A DNA stretch of 64,000 nt from SLRI01 sp964402505. GTDB lineage: Bacteria > Pseudomonadota > Alphaproteobacteria > Geminicoccales > Geminicoccaceae. Below the pieces are notes generated by a model, which did no database searches, was not told the origin of the DNA, and saw only the letters and a program-made list of their open reading frames with translations. Positions within the stretch are counted from its first letter, which is position 1, and every line of letters starts with the position of its first letter. Of the stretch, positions 16,916-27,922 are shown piece after piece. The stretch spans positions 166,408 to 230,407 of the forward strand of contig CAYOCP010000003.1 of NCBI GenBank assembly GCA_964402505.1, written 5' to 3'. The position numbers and the translations under genes are program-made.

Positions 16916-17620
16916 TTACGAGCCCGCCCGCCGCCTGAGCTCGGCGATCACGCGATCGGCGAGGCGGGCACAGCGCGCGCCGGCGAACGGGAAGACGGCG
17001 AGGAAGCCGCCCTTCAGGCGGGCCTCGAGGAGCGAGCGGAGCCGCCGCCGGGCGCGGAAGAGGCGGGTCTTCACGGTGAGCGGGTTGAGCTCGAGGTCGC
17101 GGGCAATCTCCATGATGCTGCGGCCCTCGGCCTCGCGCAGGAGAAAGACCAGGCGCAAGTGGTCCGGCAACGCCGCCACCGCCTGCTCGAGCATCACCCG
17201 AACCTCCTCCCGACCGAAGGTGGCCTCGGCGGTCTCGCGGGTCCGGCCGGGAAAGGCGAGAACATCGGCCTCGCCGGTCTCTCTTTCGTCCACGGTGTCG
17301 TACCCCTCGTGCGGTCGGGCGGCGCGGCGGCGCATCCGGGCGGCGTTCAGCGCGATCCGCGTGACCCAGGTCGAGAAGCGGGCATCGCCGCGAAACTCGG
17401 CGAGGCCGGTGAAGGCGGCGATGTGCGCCTCCTGCACCACCTCCTCCGCCTCGGCGTCGCTCTCGACGATGCCGCGCGCCACCCGGAAGAGCCGCGGATT
17501 GAGGCGGTGGATCAGCTCGCGCATGGCGGCCTCGTCGGACCGGCGTGCCGCCTCCACCAGCCTCTCCTCGGAAAGATTGCGCAAGTCGGCGCCGGCCTCG
17601 ATGGCGCGCTGCGTCCTCAT
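16916..17620 (-). CDS. ECF-type RNA polymerase sigma factor
   Basis: A 234-residue sigma factor with region 2 (about 35-100; RLFRVARGIVESDAEAEEVV and FSTWVTRIALNAAR) and region 4 (about 140-200; ALPDHLRLVFLLREAEG, then IARDLELNPLTVKTRLFRAR). A C-terminal extension of about 35 residues follows, containing two Cys/Gly-rich positions (FPFAGARCARL). It overlaps the cupredoxin gene by 4 bases (ATGA), so it is translated from the same mRNA as two exported proteins. No anti-sigma factor is adjacent; the C-terminal extension or the exported partners may regulate it instead, which is inference. Confidence 0.9.
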   Translation of the reverse strand: MRTQRAIEAGADLRNLSEERLVEAARRSDEAAMRELIHRLNPRLFRVARGIVESDAEAEEVVQEAHIAAFTGLAEFRGDARFSTWVTRIALNAARMRRRAARPHEGYDTVDERETGEADVLAFPGRTRETAEATFGREEVRVMLEQAVAALPDHLRLVFLLREAEGRSIMEIARDLELNPLTVKTRLFRARRRLRSLLEARLKGGFLAVFPFAGARCARLADRVIAELRRRAGS

Positions 17621-18147
17621 GACGACTCCTTCGCGGGCACGCGGCCCTTCGCCAATATCTCCTCGACGGGCGGAAAGGCGGCGAGCGCCACCTCCGGCAG
17701 GTCGTCCGACGGGCCGGCGGCACCCTGCCAGCCGGCATCACCCGGCCGGCCGACCACGATGCGTCCGACCATGCCGGCGTGCTCGTGCGGCTGGCAGTAG
17801 TAATCATAGACGCCGGGAGCGGTCAGGGTCACCTCGAACGATTCGCCGGGCAGGAGATAGCCGCTGTCGAAGGGCGTGGCCGCATCGGGAATGCGCTGCT
17901 GGCGGTCCAGGATGCTCGGGTGATAGGCGGTCGCGGTGTGGCTGTTGCTCCGGTCCTCGTTGACGAAGCGGAGCGTGGTGCCGGGTGCGACGGCGAGGCC
18001 CGTGGGCTCGAACCAGACATGCTCGCCGCGCGGCGTGCCCTCCATCCCGATCGTCTGCACGGTTGCGGCGCGCACCAAACGCGGGATGGAAAGGGCGGCG
18101 ATGCCGCCGCCCCCCAGCACGAGAAAACGTCGTCGGCTGGCGATCAT
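17617..18147 (-). CDS. Tat-exported cupredoxin (plastocyanin-like)
   Basis: A 176-residue protein with a twin-arginine leader (SRRRFLVLGGGG) and one cupredoxin domain (about 30-130). Type I copper ligands are visible: His in SNSHTAT and Cys, His and Met in YYCQPHEHAGMVG, the spacing of plastocyanin/pseudoazurin-like proteins. It should act as a periplasmic electron carrier or copper-binding protein. The C-terminal 45 residues are Pro/Ala-rich and end KGRVPAKESS. It sits between a small exported protein (upstream, 4-base overlap) and the sigma factor (downstream, 4-base overlap), a strict translational coupling that links copper or redox proteins to sigma-factor expression. Confidence 0.88.
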   Translation of the reverse strand: MIASRRRFLVLGGGGIAALSIPRLVRAATVQTIGMEGTPRGEHVWFEPTGLAVAPGTTLRFVNEDRSNSHTATAYHPSILDRQQRIPDAATPFDSGYLLPGESFEVTLTAPGVYDYYCQPHEHAGMVGRIVVGRPGDAGWQGAAGPSDDLPEVALAAFPPVEEILAKGRVPAKESS

Positions 18148-18575
18148 TCCGCCAGTCTCGCCTTGGCGCCGTCGTCGTGGAACAGCACGACGTGGACATG
18201 CGGCTCCTCGACGCCCGGATGGCCGGCATTGTAGTAGATGTCGACCGACTCGACCTCGTGCGAGCCCAGAGCCAGATCATCGTAAGAGGTGCCGTCCTGC
18301 AGCGCCGCGATCGGCGTCATGTAGATCGTGGCGCTCAGCTTGCCGTCGTGGTCGTAGCCGAGGAAAGGCCCGGCAGGCAGGGTCGCCGGATCGACGTAGA
18401 GCGTGCCGAGCCCCGGCAGGAAGTCCGGCAGCTTCACGAGCTCGCTGACCTTGGCATAGGGTGCGGGCGGCGGTGCCTTCGCCAGCGCCTCCGCATCTTG
18501 CGCGCTCGCGGGCGAGGCGAGACCGGCCACGGCCAGAGCTGCCGAGCCGAGGAGCGCCATGGGTAGCTTGGACAC
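18144..18575 (-). CDS. Exported protein of unknown function, His-rich PHVHVV motif
   Basis: Predicted 143-residue secreted protein. The GTG start at 18575 is decided by AAAGGAGG six bases upstream and gives a clean signal peptide (KLPMALLGSAALAVAGLASPASA). The mature part has YVDPATLPAGPFLGYDHDGK and, near the C-terminus, DIYYNAGHPGVEEPHVHVVLFH. I have the impression of a small domain found in Thermus and proteobacteria (TTHB210-like), but cannot confirm it. The clustered histidines suggest metal binding, consistent with the cupredoxin gene it overlaps. The longer frame to 18659 is rejected because it lacks a ribosome site and hides the signal peptide. Confidence 0.75.
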   Translation of the reverse strand: MSKLPMALLGSAALAVAGLASPASAQDAEALAKAPPPAPYAKVSELVKLPDFLPGLGTLYVDPATLPAGPFLGYDHDGKLSATIYMTPIAALQDGTSYDDLALGSHEVESVDIYYNAGHPGVEEPHVHVVLFHDDGAKARLAE

Positions 18576-18760
18576 GGGTGTCCTCCTTTTGAAACACCGG
18601 CCGTCATGCACGGCCTCGCCCCCTTGGATGCAGCGCAGGACAAAAGGTTCCCCGGTCATCTCGCCGGGGCCGGCGCGAAAGGAATTGTCGGATACCGCGC
18701 GTCTGGTAGGTTTGCGCCGGTTGCAAGACGAACGACGAAGCCAGAGGGAGGGGAGGCACC

Positions 18761-20386
18761 ATGAGGGCGATATCGAACGGCCGCCTTGAGCGCGGCGGTC
18801 TCGCGGGATTGAGGAGGCTCGTCGCCGGCGTTCTCCTGGCCGTGCTCGCCGCCACCGCGCCGGCGCTGGCCCAGGAGAAGAAGGTGCTCGTGCTGGGCGT
18901 CGACATCAGCGACGCCAGGAACTTCGACCCGGCGCGCATGTCCGACTACTCGTCGCCGATCACCAATGGGGCCGTCTACGACACGCTGGTCACGCAGCAG
19001 CCCGGCGATTACGAGCAAGTCGTGCCGGCGCTCGCCACCGAGTGGCAGCGCCTCGACGACGGCAAGCGCATCCGCTTCACGCTGCGTGAGGACGTGAAGT
19101 TCTGGGACGGCTCGCCGCTCACCGCCGAGGATGTCAAGTTCTCCCTCGACCGGCTTTTGAACGTGAAGGACCAGCCGGCCGTCTACGCCCAGAACCTCGA
19201 GAGGACGGAGGTCGTCGACCCGCACAGCGTCGATCTCTACATCGTGAACCCGGCCGAGCCGATCATGATCAATCTCGCGGCACCGGCCTTCGCCATCTAT
19301 TCGAAGGCGATGGTCGAGGCGCATGGCGGCGTCAGCACGCCGGGCGCCGATCAGGAGGACAAGGCGACCCAGTGGCTCAACCAGAACTCGGCCGGCACCG
19401 GCCCCTACCACATGACCCAGTGGGAGCGGAACGCACAGATCCTGATGGAGAAGAACCCGCATTACTGGGGCGGCGACGTCCCGTTCGAGCGGGTGGTGAT
19501 CCGCCATATCGGCGACAGCGCCGCCCAGCTTCTGGCGCTCGAGAACGGCGACATCGACGCCGCCTTCAACCTCACGACCGAGCAGCTCGCGACGCTCGAG
19601 GGCAGCGACGACATCAATATCGCGCGCGGGCTCAGCCTCGACTACGTCTACATGACGCTGACGAGCGGTGCGGAGCTGAACGAGGCGCTGGCCAAGACCG
19701 ATAACCGGCTCGCGGTCGCCCATGCCATCGACTTCGACGGGATCATCGAGCACCTGATGGGCGGCAACGCGGTGCGGCCGGTCAATTTCCTGCCGATCGG
19801 GGTCGGGGGCTCGACGAAGGAGTTGACCGACGAGATCGGCTATCACGAGGATCTCGACAAGGCCCGCGAGCTTCTGGCCGAGGCCGGCAATCCGGACGGC
19901 TTCAGCTTCCAGCTCTCCTACGCCAACGCCGCGATCGTCGGCACGAGCTACCAGTTGCTGGCGCAGAAGATCCAGTCGGACCTCGGGCGGGTCGGGATCG
20001 AGGCCGAGCTCAACCCGATGGACCAGGTCAAGCTGCGCACGCAGTACACCGGCGGCGATTCGCAGTCGGTGATCACCTTCTGGAACCCGCCCTCGCCCGA
20101 GCCGCAGCTCTGGGCCTCGGCCTCGATCGAGCGGGTCGCGAAGCGCGTGCGCTGGGACGTGCCGCAAGAAGTCAAGGATGTCGTGGCGGCGGCCGGGGCC
20201 GAGCAGGATCCGGCGAAGCGCGCCGAGCTCTACACCGAGTACACGAGGATGCTGCAGGACCAGGCCAACTACATCATCCTGTTCCAGCCCATCTACCGGA
20301 TCGCGACCAGCAAGGCGATCAAGGACTTCCACCTGACCGCCGCCGGCTGGCAGGTGCAGATGGTCGACATCAAGCCGGCGCAGTGA
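18761..20386 (+). CDS. Peptide ABC transporter substrate-binding protein
   Basis: A 541-residue SBP_bac_5 (DppA/OppA) family protein. An Arg-rich n-region and hydrophobic core ending ATAPALAQ form the signal peptide. Typical sequences include DNVKF-like FTLREDVKFWDGSPLTAEDV, GTGPYHM with a following WERN, and FDGIIEHLMGG. GGAGGGGAGG precedes ATG 18761. It is the first gene of a five-component importer on the plus strand (binding protein, two permeases, a fused ATPase pair). The substrate may be di- or oligopeptides or another organic solute; family members also take opines, nickel or glutathione. Confidence 0.9.
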   Translation: MRAISNGRLERGGLAGLRRLVAGVLLAVLAATAPALAQEKKVLVLGVDISDARNFDPARMSDYSSPITNGAVYDTLVTQQPGDYEQVVPALATEWQRLDDGKRIRFTLREDVKFWDGSPLTAEDVKFSLDRLLNVKDQPAVYAQNLERTEVVDPHSVDLYIVNPAEPIMINLAAPAFAIYSKAMVEAHGGVSTPGADQEDKATQWLNQNSAGTGPYHMTQWERNAQILMEKNPHYWGGDVPFERVVIRHIGDSAAQLLALENGDIDAAFNLTTEQLATLEGSDDINIARGLSLDYVYMTLTSGAELNEALAKTDNRLAVAHAIDFDGIIEHLMGGNAVRPVNFLPIGVGGSTKELTDEIGYHEDLDKARELLAEAGNPDGFSFQLSYANAAIVGTSYQLLAQKIQSDLGRVGIEAELNPMDQVKLRTQYTGGDSQSVITFWNPPSPEPQLWASASIERVAKRVRWDVPQEVKDVVAAAGAEQDPAKRAELYTEYTRMLQDQANYIILFQPIYRIATSKAIKDFHLTAAGWQVQMVDIKPAQ

Positions 20387-20423
20387 CGGAGTCCCTTCCG
20401 CCCGGGCCACGCGGGTTCGGGGC

Positions 20424-21437
20424 TTGACGCGCTATCTGCTCCTGAGGCTGGCCAGCATGGTCGTCATGATCGTGCTGGCCACCCTCGTCGTGTTCCTGAT
20501 CTCGCATCTGGTGCCCGCCGATCCGATCCTGGCGCAGCTCGGCGACATGCAGGCGGCCGATCCGAACCTGGTGGCGGCCTACCGCGCCCGCTGGGGTCTC
20601 GATCTGCCGATCTGGCGGCAGTACCTGATCTTCCTGGGCGGCCTCGTCCAGGGCGATCTCGGCGTCTCCATCTCGACCCAGCGGCCGGTCCTCGACGACA
20701 TCCTGCAATATGCGCCGGCGACCATCGAGCTCTCGACCATCGCCTTCCTCCTCTCGGTGATCGTGGGCGTGCCGCTCGGGGTGATCGCGGCGGTGCGGCG
20801 CGACAGCTGGATCGACCATCTGGCCCGGCTGATCTCCCTCGTCGGGGTCTCGGCGCCGACCTTCTGGCTCGCCTTCGTCGTGCTCGCCCTCTTCTATGGG
20901 GGGCTGCAGATCGCACCCGGTCCGGGCCGGCTCGACGTCGTCTACCTGCCGCCGCCGACGGTCACCGGCCTCTTCCTCGTCGACAGCGCCCTCGCCGGCG
21001 AGTGGGACGTCTTCCGCAACGCCGCGGCCCATCTGGTGCTGCCGGCGACGGTGCTGGCGGCGACCACGCTCGGCCTGATCACCCGCACCACCCGTGCCGC
21101 CATGCTCGAATCCCTGGGCCAGGACTACATCCGGGTCGGCCGCGCCAAGGGCCTGAGAGAGCGGACCATCGTCACGCGCCACGCCTTGCCGAATGCCCTC
21201 ATCCCCGTGGTCACGCTCGGCGGCCTCGCCTACGCGGTGCTGCTGAGCGGCACCGTATTGACCGAGACCATCTTCTCCTGGCCCGGGCTCGGCCGCTACA
21301 CCTTCAGGAGTGCGGTCTCGCTCGATTTCCCGGCGATCATGGGGATCACCTTCCTGGTCGCCGTGGTCTATCTGGTGATCAACCTGATCGTCGACCTCTC
21401 CTACGCGCTGCTCGATCCGAGGGTCGTCCGGCAATGA
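20424..21437 (+). CDS. Peptide ABC transporter permease, DppB-like
   Basis: A 337-residue inner-membrane permease with six hydrophobic helices. The N-terminus MTRYLLLRLASMVVMIVLAT and the GLDLPIWRQYLIFLGGLVQGDLG-type region are characteristic of DppB/OppB; the EAA loop is visible as DYIRVGRAKGLRERTIVTRH. The start is TTG 20424. Its stop overlaps the next permease's ATG by 4 bases. It pairs with the DppC-like protein to form the membrane channel of the importer encoded from 18761. Confidence 0.9.
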   Translation: MTRYLLLRLASMVVMIVLATLVVFLISHLVPADPILAQLGDMQAADPNLVAAYRARWGLDLPIWRQYLIFLGGLVQGDLGVSISTQRPVLDDILQYAPATIELSTIAFLLSVIVGVPLGVIAAVRRDSWIDHLARLISLVGVSAPTFWLAFVVLALFYGGLQIAPGPGRLDVVYLPPPTVTGLFLVDSALAGEWDVFRNAAAHLVLPATVLAATTLGLITRTTRAAMLESLGQDYIRVGRAKGLRERTIVTRHALPNALIPVVTLGGLAYAVLLSGTVLTETIFSWPGLGRYTFRSAVSLDFPAIMGITFLVAVVYLVINLIVDLSYALLDPRVVRQ

Positions 21438-22338
21438 GCGAGCCTTTGCAGGTCGGGCCGCACACCGTGGCGCGTGCCGCGGCCGAAGCGCCGGCACAGG
21501 CACCGGCGCCTGGACGGCGGCTCAGGCGCGGGCTGCGCCGCTACTGGCTCGCGGTCCTGGGTGCCGTGATCGTCCTCGGATGGATCGTGATCGCCCTCCT
21601 CGCACCGCACATCGTCCTCTATCCCTACGACCAGCTCGACCTCACCAAGCGGCTGCTGCCGCCCTCGGCCGAGAACTGGCTCGGCACCGACCTGCTGGGC
21701 CGCGACGTCTTCTCGCGGCTCCTGGTGGGAGCGCGCATCTCCCTCCTGACCGGCTTCTCCGTCGTCTTGATCGGCGCCGCCGTCGGCACGCTGATCGGCG
21801 GGATCGCGGCCTTCGCCGGCGGCCGGATCGAGGAATTGATGATGCGGCTCACCGACCTCGTCCTCTGCTTTCCGCCGATCATCCTCGCCATGGCGATCGC
21901 GGCGGCGCTCGGCATCGGCGCCACCAACACGGTGATCGCCATGCTGGTGGTGTGGTGGCCGAAATTCGCGCGCCTCGCGCGCAGCCTCGTGATCGTGCAG
22001 CGCAACCAGGAATACGTGGAGGCCGCGGTGACCATCGGCTACGGCCCGGGCCGCATCCTTCTCCGCCACATCATGCCCAATGCCGTGGGGCCTTTGGTCG
22101 TGCTGCTGACGCTCGATGTCGGGCAGGCGATCCTGACGTTCTCCGGCTTGAGCTTTCTCGGCCTCGGCGTGATCCCGCCGACCCCGGAATGGGGGGCCAT
22201 GGTGTCGGAGGGCCGCGAGCTCATCCAGCAATGGTGGGTCGCGGCCTTTCCGGGCTTCGCCATCCTCTCCGTCGTCATGGGCTTCAACTTCCTCGGCGAC
22301 GGCGTCCGCGACTGGCTCGATCCGAGATCGCGCTCGCG

Positions 22339-22342
<4 letters not shown>
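21434..22342 (+). CDS. Peptide ABC transporter permease, DppC-like
   Basis: A 302-residue permease with an Ala/Pro-rich cytoplasmic leader and six helices. GTDLLGRDVFSRLLVGARIS and the EAA loop NQEYVEAAVTIGYGPGRILL identify the DppC/OppC side of the channel. The ATG at 21434 overlaps the upstream stop (ATGA), and its own stop overlaps the ATPase start in the same way, so the operon is translationally coupled. Confidence 0.9.
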
Positions 22343-24423
<2,081 letters not shown>

Positions 24424-24443
24424 GGCCGGTGACGGCCGGCCCC

Positions 24444-25178
24444 TCAGCGCACCTCCATCGCCTTCTGGCGGCGGGCGGTGGCCCTGGCGCGGTCGGCGGC
24501 GGAGGCGGGGGAGAGGCGGCGCTCGGTGTAGGCGATGGCCTGGGTGGCGACGAAGTTGATGGCGAGATAGAGGGCGCCGGCGACGACGAAGACCTCCACC
24601 GGGCGGAAGGTCTGCGCGATGATGGTCTTGGCGATGCCGGTGATCTCGAGGATGGTGATGGTGGAGGCGAGGGAGCTCGCCTTGACCATGAGGATGACCT
24701 CGTTGCCGTAGGCCGGCAGGGCCTGGCGGATGGCGATCGGGAAGGTGATGCGGCGGAAGACCTGGCTCGGGCTCATGCCGATCGCCCGACCCGCCTCGAT
24801 CTGGCCGTGCGGCACCGATTCGATGCCGCCCCTTATGATCTCGCTGGTGTAGGCGCCGGTGTTGAGCGTCAGCGCCAGGATGGCGCAGAACCAGGCGTCG
24901 CGGAAAAGGAACCAGACGCCCAGATCCTGGAGGAAGGGACGGAACTGGCCGGAGCCGTAATAGATGAGGAAGAGCTGAACCAGAAGCGGCGTGCTGCGGA
25001 AGACGTAGATGAAGCCGTAGGCCGGGCGGCTGAGGAGCGGATTCTGGCTCAGCCGCATCAGCGCCACGAGCACGGCGAGCGCGAAGCCGATCACCAGCGA
25101 CTGGCCGACCAGCAGGAGCGTGGTCGGCAGGCCGCGCGCGAGGCGGATCGCGATGTCGGCGAGGAGGGGCCAGTCCAT
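24444..25178 (-). CDS. Polar amino acid ABC transporter permease, HisM/ArtM-like
   Basis: A 244-residue inner-membrane protein of the HisMQ family with four to five helices. LPTTLLLVGQSLVIGF and the loop GQIEAGRAIGMSPSQVFRRI plus FRSTPLLVQLFLIYYG are family signatures. Start ATG 25178 overlaps the last base of the HisQ-like gene stop. It is the terminal gene of a minus-strand operon: ATPase, binding protein, two permeases. The C-terminal tail is basic and Ala-rich. Confidence 0.9.
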   Translation of the reverse strand: MDWPLLADIAIRLARGLPTTLLLVGQSLVIGFALAVLVALMRLSQNPLLSRPAYGFIYVFRSTPLLVQLFLIYYGSGQFRPFLQDLGVWFLFRDAWFCAILALTLNTGAYTSEIIRGGIESVPHGQIEAGRAIGMSPSQVFRRITFPIAIRQALPAYGNEVILMVKASSLASTITILEITGIAKTIIAQTFRPVEVFVVAGALYLAINFVATQAIAYTERRLSPASAADRARATARRQKAMEVR

Positions 25179-25888
25179 CAGGCGCGCCGCACGCCGCGAT
25201 TGGCCCAGCTCTCGGCCGCGAGAAAGCCGCGATTGGAGAGCGAGGTGAGGCCCAGATAGAGGAGAGCCGCCACCACGTAGAAGGTGAAGGGCTCCTTGGT
25301 CGAGCCGGCCGCCACCGCCGCCTCGCGCATGATCTCGACGAGGCCGATGACCGAGATCAAGGACGTGTCCTTCAGCGCGAGCTGCCAGACATTGCCGAGG
25401 CCGGGGAGCGCGTAGCGGGCGACCTGCGGCACCAGCACGCGCCAGAGGCGCTGCCGCCGGTTCATGCCGATGGCGACGGCCGCCTCGATCTGGCCTCTGG
25501 GCACGACCAGCACCGCACCCCGGATCACCTCGGCCGAGTAGGCGCCGGCGCTGGCGCCGATGCAGATCGTGCCGGTGACGAAGACCGGCAGATCGATATA
25601 GCCCTCGTAGCCGAACATGCCGCTCGCGATCGCCCGCAGCGCCGCCCCGCCGCCGAAGAAGACGAGGTAGATCACGAGAAGCTCGGGAATGCCCCGGATG
25701 ACCGTCGTGTAGGCCAGGGCGATCCAGCGGAGCGGCGCCAGATGCGAGAGCTTCATGGCGGCGAGGACGGCACCCAGGACGATGCCGAGCGCATAGGCGC
25801 AGATCGCCACGGCCAGGGTGACGACGGCACCCATGGCCATCTGGTCACCCCAGCCGGCATCCCCCCAGGCGAGGAGCGTCAGGTCCAT
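25178..25888 (-). CDS. Polar amino acid ABC transporter permease, HisQ-like
   Basis: A 236-residue permease, partner of the downstream HisM-like protein. Landmarks are MGAVVTLAVAICAYALGIVLG, the RGIPELLVIYLVFFGGG segment and the EAA-type loop RGQIEAAVAIGMNRRQRLW. Position 22 bases after the binding-protein stop supports one transcript. Substrate class, arginine, lysine, ornithine or histidine, is inferred from the set as a whole. Confidence 0.9.
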   Translation of the reverse strand: MDLTLLAWGDAGWGDQMAMGAVVTLAVAICAYALGIVLGAVLAAMKLSHLAPLRWIALAYTTVIRGIPELLVIYLVFFGGGAALRAIASGMFGYEGYIDLPVFVTGTICIGASAGAYSAEVIRGAVLVVPRGQIEAAVAIGMNRRQRLWRVLVPQVARYALPGLGNVWQLALKDTSLISVIGLVEIMREAAVAAGSTKEPFTFYVVAALLYLGLTSLSNRGFLAAESWANRGVRRA

Positions 25889-25910
25889 ACCCGCACGGCC
25901 GGCCGGGCCG

Positions 25911-26750
25911 TCAGCTCTCGGGTGCGCTGTCGAAGCCGAACCACTCGACCGAGAGCTCGCTCAGCGTGCCGTCGTCGCGGGCCGACTGGATCGCCGCGTC
26001 GAACTTCTCCTTTAGCGCCGTATCCTTCTTGCGCAGGCCGACGCCGATGCCCTCGCCGAAGATGCCGCGGGTGAAGGCGGGCCCGACCCGCTCGAACTCC
26101 CCGCCGAGATCGCTCTCGAGCAGGGGCTGCCATGCGCTCTGGTCGGCCAGCGCCACGTCGATCCGTCCCGATTCGAGGTCGAGGTCGAGATTCTCCTGGC
26201 TGTCATAGGTGCGGATCTCGATGTCGCCCATGTACTCGCGCAGGAAGTTCTCGTGGATGGTGGCGGTCTGCACGCCGACGGTGAGCCCTTCGAGCAGCTC
26301 CTTCACCTGGTCGATCAGCGCCTGCTCCTCGGGCGAGATCTCCTCCATGTCGATGCGGGTCTCGGGCAGGCCGGCGGCGGCGAAGTCGCTGTCCTTGGGT
26401 GCGACGAAGACCGCGGGCGTGGTCGCGTAGGGGACCGAGAAGGCGATCACCTCCTTGCGCTCGTCGGTGATCGACATGCCGGCCATGATGGCGTCGTAGC
26501 GGCCGGCCTCGAGCGCCGGGATGATGCCGTCCCAGGCCTGCGCCACGATCTCGCACTTCGCCTCCATGCGCGCGCAGAGATCATGGGCGAGGTCGATCTC
26601 GAAGCCCACGAGCTCGCCCGACGCATCGGTGAAGTTCCAGGGCGCGTAGGCGCCTTCGGTGGCGATGCGGATGGTGCTCCAGTCCTGGGCAGCGGCCGGG
26701 CCCGCGAGGAGGAGGCCGGCGGCCAGTGCGAACGGCAGGGAGGCTTTCAT
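25911..26750 (-). CDS. Amino acid ABC transporter substrate-binding protein
   Basis: A 279-residue periplasmic protein of SBP family 3. The ATG at 26750 gives a signal peptide (MKASLPFALAAGLLLAGPAAA) and has GGAG upstream; the longer frame from 26789 buries it. The mature N-terminus TIRIATEGAYAPWNFTDASG and GFEIDLAHDLCARM, then DGIIPALEAGRYDAIMAGMSIT, match lysine/arginine/ornithine- and histidine-binding proteins. The two Cys residues nearby (LCARMEAKC) can form the disulfide seen in that group. Confidence 0.9.
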   Translation of the reverse strand: MKASLPFALAAGLLLAGPAAAQDWSTIRIATEGAYAPWNFTDASGELVGFEIDLAHDLCARMEAKCEIVAQAWDGIIPALEAGRYDAIMAGMSITDERKEVIAFSVPYATTPAVFVAPKDSDFAAAGLPETRIDMEEISPEEQALIDQVKELLEGLTVGVQTATIHENFLREYMGDIEIRTYDSQENLDLDLESGRIDVALADQSAWQPLLESDLGGEFERVGPAFTRGIFGEGIGVGLRKKDTALKEKFDAAIQSARDDGTLSELSVEWFGFDSAPES

Positions 26751-26778
26751 GGTGACGTTTCTCCATTTGCGACGGGGT

Positions 26779-27564
26779 CTAGAGGACACTGGCGAGGAAG
26801 CGGCGGCAGCGCTCGGAGCGCGGGCTGCCGAAGAGCTCGGCGGGCGGGCTTTCCTCCTCGACCCGGCCGTCGGCGAGGAACATCACGTGGCTCGAGACCT
26901 CGCGGGCGAAGCCCATCTCGTGGGTGACGACGACCATCGTCCGCCCCTCCGTGGCGAGATCGCGCATCACCTTCAGAACCTCGCCCACCAGCTCTGGGTC
27001 GAGGGCCGAGGTCGGCTCGTCGAAGAGCAGCACCTGCGGTTGCATGCACAAGGCGCGCGCGATCGCCACACGCTGCTGCTGGCCGCCCGAGAGCTCGACC
27101 GGATAGGCATCGTGCTTCTCGGCGATGCCGACCTTGGCGAGAAGCGTCATCGCCCGTTCCCTGACCTCGGCTTTGGGCTCGCGCAGCACCGTGACCGGAC
27201 CCTCCATCACGTTTTGCAGAACCGTCATGTGCGACCAGAGATTGAAGCCCTGGAACACCATGCCGAGCCGGGCGCGGATGCGGCCGAGCGCTGCCGGGTC
27301 GCTCACCACGGGCACGCCCAGCCGGTTGGCGCGAACCCTGATCTCCTCGCCGCCGACGACGATCCGGCCGCTGTCCGGCGTCTCGAGGAAGTTGATGCAG
27401 CGCAGGAAGGTGCTCTTGCCGGAGCCCGAGGCGCCGATGATCGAGATCACGTCCCTGGAGCGGGCGGTGAGCGAGATTCCCTTCAGCACCTCGAGACGGC
27501 CGAAGCGCTTGTGCACGTTCTCCGCAAGGAGGGCGACGGTGTCGTTCGGGACGGCCGGGCTCAT
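26779..27564 (-). CDS. Amino acid ABC transporter ATP-binding protein, HisP-like
   Basis: A 261-residue ATPase with Walker A GASGSGKST, Q-loop GMVFQGFNLWSH, signature LSGGQQQRVAIARAL, Walker B VLLFDEPTSALDPE and switch His in VVVTHEMGF. This is the HisP/GlnQ type. It is the first gene of the operon, preceded by a 151-base gap divergent to vapB. It should drive uptake through the two HisMQ-type permeases encoded downstream. Confidence 0.92.
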   Translation of the reverse strand: MSPAVPNDTVALLAENVHKRFGRLEVLKGISLTARSRDVISIIGASGSGKSTFLRCINFLETPDSGRIVVGGEEIRVRANRLGVPVVSDPAALGRIRARLGMVFQGFNLWSHMTVLQNVMEGPVTVLREPKAEVRERAMTLLAKVGIAEKHDAYPVELSGGQQQRVAIARALCMQPQVLLFDEPTSALDPELVGEVLKVMRDLATEGRTMVVVTHEMGFAREVSSHVMFLADGRVEEESPPAELFGSPRSERCRRFLASVL

Positions 27565-27656
27565 CTCGTGAGGTGCCTGATGCTGCTCGCTCGACGGTAG
27601 TCAGGGACGGCGGGCGCGGCAAGCCTGCGCTGGACCCCGACGCCGGCCGGCACCGG

Positions 27657-27685
27657 TTGATGTCGATGCGCCGATGGTGTATAAA
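27657..27685 (+). promoter_or_regulatory. Sigma70-type promoter of vapBC
   Basis: TTGATG (27657-27662), an exact 17-base spacer and TATAAA (27680-27685) form the best sigma70-like promoter seen in the window. Transcription would start near 27692, 24 bases before the antitoxin ATG. Confidence 0.6.
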
Positions 27686-27715
27686 ACGCCATTGCCCTGC
27701 ACATCAGGTTACGAC

Positions 27716-27922
27716 ATGCGCACCAATATCGACATCGACGAGAAGCTGATCGAGGAGGCCCGGCGGGTCACCGGCCTCGCCAGCAAGAAGGCGATCGTCG
27801 AGGCGGCCCTCGAGGAGATGATCCGCCGTGCCCGAAGGCGGGAGGTAGCCGACTACTTCGGCAGGCTGCCGTCCTGGGAAGGGGATCTCGACGAGTCGCG
27901 CCAGGGCCGGCGCTTCGGGTGA
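27716..27922 (+). CDS. vapB: VapB-type antitoxin
   Basis: A 68-residue protein with an N-terminal ribbon-helix-helix segment (MRTNIDIDEKLIEEARRVTG and KKAIVEAALEEMI), the VapB family DNA-binding and dimerisation module, and an acidic, Trp-containing C-terminus (YFGRLPSWEGDLDE) that would wrap around the toxin. Its stop overlaps the toxin start by 4 bases (GTGA). ATG 27716 is preferred to an upstream start at 27674, which would place the promoter inside the gene. It should repress its own promoter with the toxin. Confidence 0.88.
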   Translation: MRTNIDIDEKLIEEARRVTGLASKKAIVEAALEEMIRRARRREVADYFGRLPSWEGDLDESRQGRRFG

